From positions 1 to 25,422 of the forward strand of contig JBBDXI010000059.1 in NCBI GenBank assembly GCA_040902425.1: a DNA stretch of 25,422 bases, in the 5' to 3' direction. The stretch is from JBBDXI01 sp040902425 (GTDB taxonomy: Bacteria; Planctomycetota; Phycisphaerae; Phycisphaerales; UBA1924). The position numbers and the translations under genes are program-made. Shown one piece after another: positions 13,655 to 20,527 of the stretch. Positions within the stretch are counted from its first letter, which is position 1. Each line of letters begins with the position of its first letter. The notes beneath the pieces are model-generated. The model ran no database searches. It was not told where the DNA came from and saw nothing but the letters and a program-made list of their open reading frames with translations.

Positions 13655-14218
13655 ATGAGCACCACCCACCACCAGGGGGCCCTGCGGGAGGCCCAGGACC
13701 GGTTCGTGTCGGCGTGGGGGCAGATGGGCGCCGCGTGGGGCATCAGCCGCACCATGGCCGAGGTGCACGCGCTGCTCTACATCACCGGCCAGCCCATGAA
13801 CACCGACGACATCATGGACCGCCTCCAGATCTCGCGCGGCAACGCGAGCATGTCCCTGCGGGCGCTCCTGGACTGGGGCGTGGTGCAGCGCTCCCACAAG
13901 CGCGGCGACCGCAAGGAGTACTTCACCGCCGAGCAGGACGTGTGGACGCTGTTCCGGGCGATCGTCCGCGAGCGGATGAAGCGCGAGGTGGACCCGGTGC
14001 TCGCGTCGCTCTTTGAGATCCGCGACCTCACCAGCGTCGAGTCGTCGCGCAAGAGCGCGATCTCCGCCGACGACAAGCAGGCCGTGCTGGAACACAACCG
14101 CCGGCTCGACGCCATGCTCGACTTCCTCCAGACCATGGAGAAGCTGAGCCAGCGCTTCGTGAGCCCCAGCGGGCGCGGGCTGCGGCTGGCGGCGACGGTC
14201 CTGGGCAAGGTGAGCTGA
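13655..14218 (+). CDS. GbsR/MarR-family transcriptional regulator
   Basis: The 187-residue product is a winged helix-turn-helix protein. GISRTMAEVHALLYITGQPMNTDDIMDRLQISRGNASMSLRALLDWGVVQRSHKRGDRKEYF covers the recognition helix (SRGNASMSLRAL) and the wing; a long C-terminal helical region (residues ~95-180) should dimerise. The layout and the GNASM motif are those of GbsR-type regulators, known for osmoprotectant or choline control, though the ligand cannot be assigned here. ATG 13655 was chosen; an in-frame TTG at 13649 overlaps the -10 box. It is divergent from the VOC gene and followed after 22 nt by a small gene. Confidence 0.88.
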   Translation: MSTTHHQGALREAQDRFVSAWGQMGAAWGISRTMAEVHALLYITGQPMNTDDIMDRLQISRGNASMSLRALLDWGVVQRSHKRGDRKEYFTAEQDVWTLFRAIVRERMKREVDPVLASLFEIRDLTSVESSRKSAISADDKQAVLEHNRRLDAMLDFLQTMEKLSQRFVSPSGRGLRLAATVLGKVS

Positions 14219-14240
14219 CGGCGCGGAGGGCCGAGCGAAC

Positions 14241-14666
14241 GTGACCACCATCGCACGAGAGACCATCGCACGAGAGACCGGCGCACGGGCGGCGCCGGGC
14301 GCGGCGGCGGGTGCGGGCGCGGGGGGTGCGGCGCGCCCGGTGCTGACGCTGGTGTGGGACCTGCCCAGCGGGGCCGCGGGGATCGGCGCCGGGCCGGCGA
14401 CCGTGGAGGTGGCGGTGGAACGGGACCTGGGACGGGCGTGGGTGCGGGCGGGGGAGCGGCGGGTGGAGCTGGCGCGGGATGTGCCGGTGATGGTCGAGTT
14501 CGACGGCGCGGCCGGCCTGTGGCACGCCGACGCGCCGGGGCTGCTGGCGGCGACGTGGCGCGCGGGCGGCGGCGGGGCGGGCGTGCAGGTGCTCTACGCC
14601 CGGACGCGGATCATCGAGCGGCTCGGCGTCCGCGGCGGGACGTACGAGCTGCGGCGCCAAGGCTGA
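14241..14666 (+). CDS. small hypothetical protein downstream of the regulator
   Basis: The 141-residue product starts at GTG 14241; GGAGGG lies about 11 nt upstream. The N-terminus is low-complexity (TIARETIARETGARA then Ala/Gly), encoded by a 15-bp tandem repeat. From residue ~33 it looks like a folded beta-rich domain: PVLTLVWDLPSG, TVEVAVERDLGRAWVRAGERRVELARDVPVMVEF, VLYARTRIIERLGVRGGTYEL. I do not recognise a family. It probably shares the regulator's transcript. Its codon use fits its neighbours, so I judge it a real gene, with moderate confidence. Confidence 0.6.
   Translation: MTTIARETIARETGARAAPGAAAGAGAGGAARPVLTLVWDLPSGAAGIGAGPATVEVAVERDLGRAWVRAGERRVELARDVPVMVEFDGAAGLWHADAPGLLAATWRAGGGGAGVQVLYARTRIIERLGVRGGTYELRRQG
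14248..14277. repeat. 15-bp tandem repeat at a gene start
   Basis: CCATCGCACGAGAGA occurs twice in tandem, and a third degenerate unit (CCGGCGCACG) follows. It encodes the pentapeptide repeat TIARE-TIARE-TGARA. Confidence 0.85.
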
Positions 14667-14672
14667 CAAGAC

Positions 14673-14697
14673 AAAAACCCCGTGCTCGCGCACAGGG
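14673..14697 (-). terminator. rho-independent terminator
   Basis: Read on the minus strand: CCCTGTGC, loop GCGA, GCACGGGG, then TTTTTGTCTTGT. It is an 8-bp stem with a tetraloop and U-tract, 35 nt after the stop of the HTH/membrane gene, which it should terminate. It also lies between two convergent genes. It is the only textbook terminator in the window. Confidence 0.85.
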
Positions 14698-14732
14698 CTC
14701 GTAGGGACGGGGAAGCGGCGCGGGGCGCGGCC

Positions 14733-15524
14733 TCAGCTCCGCTTGCCGATCAGCATGCCGACGATCGCGGCGATGAAGACCAGGCCCGCGGCGGCGCCGA
14801 CGAAGACCCAGAAGTTCTGGCCGACCTGCATCGCCAGCGAGGCGGAGTTGGAGATGCCGAAGATGGTGAGGGCGACGGTGAAGGCCAGGACCAGGACCAT
14901 CCCGAAGGCGACGCCGCCGGCGACGCCGGACCACGTGCCGTCGTAGCTGTCGGCGACGACCAGGGCGGTGGGGGCGGTGGCGGCCTCGGCCTCGGCGGGG
15001 GCGCCCTCGAACAGCGCGACGGACTCTTCCTCGACCTGGGTGGCGTTGGCGGTCGAGCCCTCGCGGGCGGAGACCTCTTCCAGCAGGTCCTGACCCAGCG
15101 AGGTGTCGTCGGCCTCGCGGGTCAGGTCGAGCAGGCCCGAGCCGGAGCCGACGGTCTCCAGCGACAGCTCCGTGGGCGCGGCCTCGGTGACCTGCGTCAC
15201 GGCGGAGGGGTCGGCCTCTTCGGTCTGGTCGGCGTCGAAGATGCTGATGCCGGTCTGCTCCTTGGGGCTCTCCAGGTTCATGCCCGTGCCGGAGTCCGAC
15301 GCGAGGGAGATCGTCGCCATCTCGCCGCTCTCCGCCAGCGGGATGATGCTCGACTCGTCCTCGCCGCCCGCGGCCAGGAGGTTGACCTGGTCCACCTTGA
15401 ACATGAGCTTGTCGCGGTCGCGGAACTCCTGGAGCTGGCCGCTGGTGACCATCTCCTTGATCTCGTCGGGGGACTTCTTGAGCTTTCCGGCGGCCTCGTC
15501 GAGGGTGTAGAAGAGCTTGGCCAT
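14733..15524 (-). CDS. HTH-domain protein with two C-terminal transmembrane helices
   Basis: The 263-residue product opens with an excisionase/MerR-like helix-turn-helix: FYTLDEAAGKLKKSPDEIKEMVTSGQLQEFRDRDKLMFKVDQVNLL (residues 5-51). A long acidic, Ser/Thr-rich linker follows (to ~190), then two membrane helices (about 198-223, GVAFGMVLVLAFTVALTIF, and 237-260). This soluble HTH plus acidic linker plus membrane anchor layout is frequent in planctomycetes; its target is unknown. It may be a membrane-tethered regulator or scaffold in which the HTH fold is used for other binding. AGGAG lies 8 nt before ATG 15524. A strong terminator follows the gene. Confidence 0.8.
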   Translation of the reverse strand: MAKLFYTLDEAAGKLKKSPDEIKEMVTSGQLQEFRDRDKLMFKVDQVNLLAAGGEDESSIIPLAESGEMATISLASDSGTGMNLESPKEQTGISIFDADQTEEADPSAVTQVTEAAPTELSLETVGSGSGLLDLTREADDTSLGQDLLEEVSAREGSTANATQVEEESVALFEGAPAEAEAATAPTALVVADSYDGTWSGVAGGVAFGMVLVLAFTVALTIFGISNSASLAMQVGQNFWVFVGAAAGLVFIAAIVGMLIGKRS

Positions 15525-15946
15525 GGGTCGGGCTCCTGACCGCCTCTGGGGCGGGGTGGGGAAGGTAGCGTACTCCGGGCGGCGGGGGCAAGCCTGCCCG
15601 GCGCGCAGCGGCCGCGGGGAGAGGTACGTCCCGGCCCGGCGGGGGGTTGCGGGAGGGCCGTACGGGGGCCGAGCGGGGGGGAACCGATAGGCGTTTGGCT
15701 TGCGGGTCGGCCCTGCCGCGGATCACCTCGGCGTTGACGGGGCTGCGTTCAGCGAGAGTGCCTGCACGGCTGATGGGCGTGGCGCGGGGGCGCGCAAAAC
15801 AATGGCGGCCACACTTTCGCGGGGCCGCCCGTAGGTATAAAGAGAGAGTCCTGGAGTCCGGCCCGCCCGCCCTTGCGAACAGGGCGGGCCGAACGGGATG
15901 TCGTGGGGCACGCAGGCGGGTGTCCGGCCGCCATGAAGCCCATCGG
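15525..15946. other. 422-bp spacer with two hairpins, no gene seen
   Basis: It holds a GGCGGCC/GGCCGCC stem (15804-15810 with 15823-15829) and a perfect 10-bp stem CGGCCCGCCC/GGGCGGGCCG (15859-15868 with 15882-15891, 13-nt loop). A TATAAA-like box at 15836-15841 lies between them. The second hairpin is about 55 nt past the HDOD stop and may end its transcript, though no U-tract follows. Small open frames here have no start signals or recognisable content. Confidence 0.5.
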
Positions 15947-16828
15947 TCAGGAGAGCATGGACTCCACAGTTTTCAGGTGCTCGGGGAGTTCGAGGCGGAG
16001 CTGGTCCACCTTTTCGGGGGTCAGTTTCAGGGCATCCAGGACGTCCGGGGCGATGTCGGTGGAGACCAGGTCGAGGCGGAAGCCGCCGCTGACCTCGGCG
16101 GCGATGCGGTCGGCGATGTAGACGAGGCAGGGGAGGGTCCGGCTCTCGGGGGGGAGTTCGGTGGGGGTGTGGTGGTGGCCGGTGACGAGGTGGAAGTTGG
16201 CGGGGAACTTCCACTTCTGGCAGAGGCCGGCGCCGAACTGCTGGTGGGTGGCCCCGAAGGCCTGGGTCTCGAGGGCGAGCAGGTCGAAGGCGGGGACGCC
16301 CTCGCCGTCGGCGCCGGCTTTCTGGACGACCTCGATGAGCTTGTTGCGGTCGTACTGCATCTCGACCATGATCCCGATGTCGTGGATCAGGCCGGAGAGG
16401 AAGGCCTCGTCGGCGCAGGCGAGGCTCATGCGGTCGGCGAGCATCTTGGCGGTGGCGGCGGTGATGACCGAGTGGGTCCAGAGCAGGCGGGCGGAGAACG
16501 CGGGCGTGAGCTCGCCGCCGCGGAAGAGCTTGGCGAGGCTGGCGGCGATGGCGATGTTTTTCACGGCGTTGAGGCCGAGCATGACGATGGCGCGGTTGAT
16601 GGAGCCGATCTGGCCGGGGAGGCCGTAGAACGAGCTGTTGACGACCTTGAGGATGCGGGAGCAGAGGGCGGGGTCGTTGGCGATGATCCTGTGGAGGTCC
16701 TGGGCGGTGGAGCGCGGGTCCTCGACCAGCTCGACGATCTTGAGGGTGATCTCGGGCAGCGTGGCGATGTGGCTGATCTCGCGGATCGCCTCGTTCACAA
16801 CCTGCTCGCGCTGGGTGGTGGTAGACAT
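15947..16828 (-). CDS. HDOD-domain protein
   Basis: HDOD proteins are HD-related, usually non-catalytic domains in signalling and cyclic-di-GMP-linked control. The 293-residue product is nearly all one HDOD domain: ISHIATLPEITLKIVELVEDP, LHRIIANDPALCSRILKVVNSSFYGLPGQIGSINRAIVMLG, LWTHSVITAATAKMLAD, FLSGLIHDIGIMVEM and LVTGHHHTP. The HD pair (HDIG) and the later HHH are present, although catalysis is doubtful in the family. No second domain is attached. GGAG lies 8 nt before ATG 16828. An N-terminal extension open to 16954 would overlap the neuC terminator-like hairpin and was not used. Confidence 0.9.
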   Translation of the reverse strand: MSTTTQREQVVNEAIREISHIATLPEITLKIVELVEDPRSTAQDLHRIIANDPALCSRILKVVNSSFYGLPGQIGSINRAIVMLGLNAVKNIAIAASLAKLFRGGELTPAFSARLLWTHSVITAATAKMLADRMSLACADEAFLSGLIHDIGIMVEMQYDRNKLIEVVQKAGADGEGVPAFDLLALETQAFGATHQQFGAGLCQKWKFPANFHLVTGHHHTPTELPPESRTLPCLVYIADRIAAEVSGGFRLDLVSTDIAPDVLDALKLTPEKVDQLRLELPEHLKTVESMLS

Positions 16829-16913
16829 GTGCGGCTCCGGAAACGATGGGTCCCGGAACGTCATCGGCCGCGGGGGGTAGGGACTTTGGCGGTGAGTCCG
16901 GAATACGCGGTCG

Positions 16914-16957
16914 GGGCTTGACGGGGGTGGGAGGCACCCACCACCCACCCCCAAGCC
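16914..16957. terminator. strong hairpin at the neuC 3' end (terminator-like)
   Basis: GGCTTG, AC, GGGGGTGGG pair with CCCACCCCC and (C)AAGCC around a 12-nt loop, immediately before the neuC stop codon on the map (1 nt past it in transcription). The stem is very stable but there is no U-tract, so it may protect the 3' end rather than stop RNA polymerase alone. Confidence 0.5.
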
Positions 16958-16958
16958 C

Positions 16959-18167
16959 TCAGTAGGTGTTGCGCTTGCGGGTCAGGCGGGGGTCGTGGGG
17001 GTTGATTCGGACCAATACGTCCGCTATCCGGACGCCGGCGTGGCCGTCGCCGTAGGGGTGCGCAAGGGTTGCGCGGTCGAGGCGGGACGCCGCCTCGAGG
17101 GCAGCGCGGATGGACTCGGGCTGCTCGGTGGCCGGGGCGATGTTGCCCGCCCGCTCGCGCCCGGCCTGGCGGGGGCCGATGTCCACCGCGGGCAGCCGCA
17201 GGGCCGCGGCCTCGATGAGGGCGGCGGAGGAGTTGCCGACCAGCAGGCCCCCGCGCCCGGCGAGGCGCTTCAGCAGCCCGACGAACTTCGGGCGGGGGAG
17301 GTGGCGGGCGAGGCGGAGGCGCCTGGGGTTCTTCTCGGCGGCCTGCTCGAGGGCGCGGAGGGTGCCGTCGCGCCCGGCGTCGTGGTTGGGGTGCAGCGCG
17401 AGGATGTGCCCCGCGCCGGGCCAGGCGAGGAGGGCCTCGAGGGCGGCGCTGGCGGCCATCTCCTCGTGCTCGGCAGCACGCCCGGTGGGGTGGAGGAGGA
17501 AGACCGCGCCGGGCTTGCCGAGGTCCTCGAACTCGGCCTCGGGAAGGGGCGGGATGGACTCGAGGTCGTCGATGGCGGGGGAGCCGACGGTGTGGACATG
17601 CTCGGGGCGCTCGCCCATGCGGAGGATGCGCTCGCGTGACTGGTCGGTGGCGGGGAAGTGGAGGTGGGCGAGCTTGGTGATGGCGTGGCGCATGGCCTCG
17701 TCGGCGATGCCCTCAGCGCGGTCGCCGCCGTGGATGTGGGCGAGGGCGAGGCCGCCGACGCTGGCGGCGCTGGCGGCGGCAAACGGCTCGACGCGGTCGC
17801 CGAGGAGGACGACCCAGTCGGGGGCGAGCCGCTGGAAGGCGCGCCCGAAGCGGGCGACGCCGCGCCCGAGGGCCTCGATATCGTCGGCGCGGGTGGTGCG
17901 GCCGGCGACCTGCATGGGGACGGCGTCGGCGATGGGGAACTCGCGCTTGACGTCGCGGTAGGTCTCGGCGGGGGAGATGAGGTGGGAGCCGGCGGCGATG
18001 ACGAGGAGCTCCAGCTCGGGGCGGTGCTGGATGGCGCGCATGACGGGGCGGAGGAGGCCGAACTCGGCGCGGGAGCCGGTGATGACGGCGACGCGGAGGC
18101 GGCGGGCCGGCTGGGGGTCCGGGCTCGGGCGGGGGGAGGGGCTGTCGGTCCAGTTGGGGCCGATCAT
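16959..18167 (-). CDS. neuC: UDP-N-acetylglucosamine 2-epimerase (hydrolysing), NeuC type
   Basis: NeuC-type enzymes turn UDP-GlcNAc (or a related UDP/GDP sugar) into a free ManNAc-type sugar, the first step of nonulosonic acid synthesis. The 402-residue product shows VAVITGSRAEFGLLRPVMRAI, VVLLGDRVEPFAAA, LALAHIHGGDRAEGIADEAMRHAITKLAHLHFP, GSPAIDDL and LLVGNSSAALIEAA, all hallmarks of the hydrolysing epimerase fold (GT-B like). Whether the product is ManNAc or a diacetamido sugar (legionaminic route) cannot be told. GAGG lies 8 nt upstream of ATG 18167. It follows neuB on the same strand but is separated by a 331-bp repeat-filled spacer, so it may have its own promoter. Confidence 0.92.
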   Translation of the reverse strand: MIGPNWTDSPSPRPSPDPQPARRLRVAVITGSRAEFGLLRPVMRAIQHRPELELLVIAAGSHLISPAETYRDVKREFPIADAVPMQVAGRTTRADDIEALGRGVARFGRAFQRLAPDWVVLLGDRVEPFAAASAASVGGLALAHIHGGDRAEGIADEAMRHAITKLAHLHFPATDQSRERILRMGERPEHVHTVGSPAIDDLESIPPLPEAEFEDLGKPGAVFLLHPTGRAAEHEEMAASAALEALLAWPGAGHILALHPNHDAGRDGTLRALEQAAEKNPRRLRLARHLPRPKFVGLLKRLAGRGGLLVGNSSAALIEAAALRLPAVDIGPRQAGRERAGNIAPATEQPESIRAALEAASRLDRATLAHPYGDGHAGVRIADVLVRINPHDPRLTRKRNTY

Positions 18168-18230
18168 GGGGCGGCCTCGATGCGGCGGAGCGCGGCGGGG
18201 GAGCGGGGGAGTACGCAGGGGGCGCTGACG

Positions 18231-18470
18231 TTACGCGGAGGGCGCGGAGACGCGTGAGGCGTGTGCGGTGTTGGAGTGCCCGGCGCGTGGGCGGCTCCTC
18301 CGCCCCTCCGGGGCGGCCTCGGACAAGCGCCGCTCTCCACGGGTTCCGCGACGCTGCGCGTCGCTCCACCCGTGGCTACATTCCTGCGCCCCGCTGGGGC
18401 GAAGAGGCGCGGGTCGGGCTGTTGCGCGGCGCCCTTTGCGTGGGCGCGGCGGTCTCTGCGTGGTCCGCGC
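18231..18470. repeat. large imperfect palindromic repeat between neuB and neuC
   Basis: The left arm TTACGCGGAGGGCGCGGAG (18231-18249) is complementary in style to CTCTGCGTGGTCCGCG near 18453-18468. Nested inside are a perfect hairpin CGCCCC-TCC-GGGGCG (18301-18315) and the hairpin element at 18337-18404. No gene is seen in 18168-18498. Confidence 0.65.
18337..18404 (+). repeat. hairpin - GGCTACATTC - hairpin element
   Basis: CCACGGGT and ACCCGTGG close a first stem (with inner CGACG/CGTCG pairing). GGCTACATTC (18374-18383) follows, then a second stem CGCCCC-GCT-GGGGCG and GAAG. The same order (stem, GGCTAYRTTC, stem, GAAG) recurs at 25212-25260 with different stem sequences. Confidence 0.7.
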
Positions 18471-18498
18471 GGTGCGCCGCCCGGGTTTGGGCGCTGGC

Positions 18499-19578
18499 TC
18501 ACCATGCCACATCGTCCTCGCTGAGGAGCCAGTTGGCGGGGACCTTGCGGATGACCGCTTTCCGCAGGAACTCTTCCAGGCGCCAGGGCTCGACGCCGGT
18601 GCCGGGGCGCTTGATGGCGATGTCCTCCTCGCGGAGCTTGTCGCCGGGGCGGAGGGCGCGGGTGGTGACGAGGCTCTGGCGCGAGAGGCGGCGGACATCC
18701 TCCTCGCAGGGAAGGACCTCCTTCCGGCCGCTCCCCCAGCGGGGGTCCTCGCGGGTGGGCATGGTCCCGGCCATCCAGTCGCGCATCAGCCCCTCCTCGC
18801 GGGCGAGGGCGGCGTAGGCGCGCAGCTCGTCGGGCTCGAGGGAGGCGGCGTGGTCGGGGCCGGGGGCCTGCGTGCTCCAGGTCAGGTGCTTCTCGAGGAC
18901 CGAAGCGCCGAGGGCGGCGGCGACCGCGCCCGTGTCCACACCCGTCGTGTGGTCGCTGTAGCCGACGGGGCCGTCGACGGCGGTGCGGAGGTCCTCCATC
19001 GCCAGGATCGACGCGTCCTCGTCGCGGGCGGGGTAGCTGCTGACGCACTGGAGCCATGCGGTGCGCCCCGCGGCCTCGCGCAGCCAGCCGGCCGCGCGGG
19101 AGACCTCGTTCAGGTACGAGGCGCCGGTGCTGACGATCATGGGGAGGCCGGTGCGCTCGACGGCCCGGAGCAGGGGCAGGTTGATGAGGTCGGGGGAGGC
19201 GATCTTGATAGCGTCGAAGCCGGCGGCGAGGGCGGGCCCGACGAGGGGGACGGAGAACGGGGTGACGACGGCGTGCAGGCCGCGGGCGTGGGCGCGCTCG
19301 ACGAGCGCGGGCATGGCTTCGAGCGGGAGTTCGAGGCGGCGGAGCATCTCGCGGGGGCTCTGCTCGCCCGCCGCCTGCTGGTAACCGGCCAGCTCGGCGG
19401 AGTCGGAGAGGAGGAGGTCGGCCTGGAAGAGCTGGAGCTTGACGGCGTCGGCGGCGGCATCGGCGGCCGCGTCGATGAGTTCGAGGGCGCGCTCGGCGGA
19501 GCCGTCGTGGTTCACGCCGATCTCGGCGATGATGTAAGGGGGGGCCCCGTTACCGATCTGTCGCGGGCCGATCCGCAT
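18499..19578 (-). CDS. neuB: N-acetylneuraminate (nonulosonic acid) synthase NeuB
   Basis: NeuB condenses PEP with ManNAc or a related sugar to make sialic-type acids. The 359-residue product has the TIM-barrel core: PYIIAEIGVNHDGSAERA, DAVKLQLFQ, VVTPFS, IKIASPDLINLPLL, IVSTGAS, LQCVSSYPA, VGYSDHTTG and EKHLTW...PGPDHAASLEP. It ends with the SAF/antifreeze-like domain (residues ~290-350, RALRPGDKLREEDIAIKRPGTG), which lids the active site in the partner subunit. All signature residues I can check are present. The start overlaps the neuA stop by 29 nt, so the two are translationally coupled. It could equally make legionaminic or pseudaminic acid precursors. Confidence 0.94.
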   Translation of the reverse strand: MRIGPRQIGNGAPPYIIAEIGVNHDGSAERALELIDAAADAAADAVKLQLFQADLLLSDSAELAGYQQAAGEQSPREMLRRLELPLEAMPALVERAHARGLHAVVTPFSVPLVGPALAAGFDAIKIASPDLINLPLLRAVERTGLPMIVSTGASYLNEVSRAAGWLREAAGRTAWLQCVSSYPARDEDASILAMEDLRTAVDGPVGYSDHTTGVDTGAVAAALGASVLEKHLTWSTQAPGPDHAASLEPDELRAYAALAREEGLMRDWMAGTMPTREDPRWGSGRKEVLPCEEDVRRLSRQSLVTTRALRPGDKLREEDIAIKRPGTGVEPWRLEEFLRKAVIRKVPANWLLSEDDVAW

Positions 19579-20527
19579 GGCTGCTCCGCAGCACGGTATC
19601 CGCGACGATCAGGTCGCGCGGCGAGTCGATGTCGATGACCTCGCCGCCGGAGATGAGGCCGCGACGGTCGAGGCCGAAGAAGGCGTGGGGGCCGGGGGGG
19701 ACGCCGGGGATCTCGCCGAGCAGGGCGCGGCGTGAGACGACCAGGACGCCGCCGTCGGGGATGAAGGCGGGGGGGAGATCCTGGCGGCGGTAGATGTTGT
19801 GGTTGAGGGTGTCGCCCTGCCAGGGGAGGACGCGGCCGGAAGAGGCAGGCGGGACACCTGCCCCACTTGTACTGGCAGGCGGGACGCCTGCCCCACTGGG
19901 ACCGGCAGGCGGGACGCCTGCCCCACTGGCCCCAGTGGGTTCCGGTTCGAGGCGGGCGGTCCACCAGGGGTGGAACTTGCCGACGGGGGAGTAGGACTGG
20001 ACGCTGTCGCAGCCGGTCTCGACGAGGAGGCGGACAGCGCGGTCGATCAGGCCGGCGGGGCGGATGGGGACGTTGGCGTAGAGGATGACGATGGGGCTGG
20101 ATGCCGGATGTGGGATGTGGGATGTCGGGTGTGCGCGGGCCCGCGGCTCGCGTGTCGCCTTCACCTCCGACATCCGACATCCGACATCCCACATCGTGAG
20201 GGCGTGGCGGGCGGCGTCGTCGATGCGGGCGGTGTCGGTGGCGAGGGCGGGGGGCCGGTCGATGACGGTCACGCCGAGCTGGCGGGCGATGGCGGCGGCG
20301 GCGGGGTCGTCGGTGGAGACGGCGATGTGGGCGATGGTCCGGGCGGCGAGGGCGGCGTCGAGGGTCCAGGCGATGCAGGGGCGGCCGGCGAGGGGGGCGG
20401 TGTTCTTGCCGGGGGCTCCCTTGCTGCCGGCGCGGGCGAGGATGAGGGCGAGGGCGGTTGGGCACTGCTGCGCGGCGAGGACGCCGCGAGCAGTGGCACC
20501 CGGCGCGGGGGGGGCGGGGGCGCTCAT
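19550..20527 (-). CDS. neuA: acylneuraminate cytidylyltransferase NeuA with two repeat insertions
   Basis: NeuA activates the nonulosonic acid to its CMP sugar. The 325-residue product has the signature ALILARAGSKGAPGKN (~28-42), GRPCIAWTLDAAL, IAVSTDDPAAAAIARQLG, PIVILYANVPIRPAGLIDRAV, RRQDLPPAF and FIPDGGVLVVSRRALL, and ends GEVIDIDSPRDL. Compared with family members it carries two extra segments: residues ~111-143 (WDVGCRMSEV... HPTSHIPHP) and ~198-228 (three decapeptides like GPSGAGVPPA). Both are encoded by dispersed DNA repeats inserted in frame at loops. The ATG overlaps the upstream stop as ATGA (20527-20524), and the 3' end overlaps neuB, so translation is coupled on both sides. Confidence 0.92.
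   Translation of the reverse strand: MSAPAPPAPGATARGVLAAQQCPTALALILARAGSKGAPGKNTAPLAGRPCIAWTLDAALAARTIAHIAVSTDDPAAAAIARQLGVTVIDRPPALATDTARIDDAARHALTMWDVGCRMSEVKATREPRARAHPTSHIPHPASSPIVILYANVPIRPAGLIDRAVRLLVETGCDSVQSYSPVGKFHPWWTARLEPEPTGASGAGVPPAGPSGAGVPPASTSGAGVPPASSGRVLPWQGDTLNHNIYRRQDLPPAFIPDGGVLVVSRRALLGEIPGVPPGPHAFFGLDRRGLISGGEVIDIDSPRDLIVADTVLRSSHADRPATDR
19844..19933. repeat. three 30-bp palindromic repeat units inside neuA
   Basis: Units start at 19844, 19874 and 19904. Each contains GGCAGGCGGGACGCCTGCC (first unit ACACC instead of ACGCC), a palindrome with 8-bp arms and a 3-nt loop, followed by CCACT. The 30-bp period equals ten codons, so the neuA frame is kept and reads (GPSGAGVPPA)n. 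Confidence 0.9.
20099..20196. repeat. 98-bp inverted repeat inside neuA
   Basis: The left arm GGATGTGGGATGTGGGATG and right arm CATCCGACATCCGACATC plus CCACATC are reverse-complementary arrays of a GGATGT(C/G)-type heptamer, separated by a GC-rich centre. The element lies wholly within the neuA coding frame, without a stop. Confidence 0.85.

Noticed and set aside
15749..15943. Short minus-strand frame in the 15525-15946 spacer
   Set aside because: No ribosome site, no family features and it spans two hairpins; kept as noncoding.
18231..18470. CRISPR array or IS remnant between neuB and neuC
   Set aside because: Repeats are palindromic and nested, not evenly spaced direct repeats, and there is no transposase fragment.
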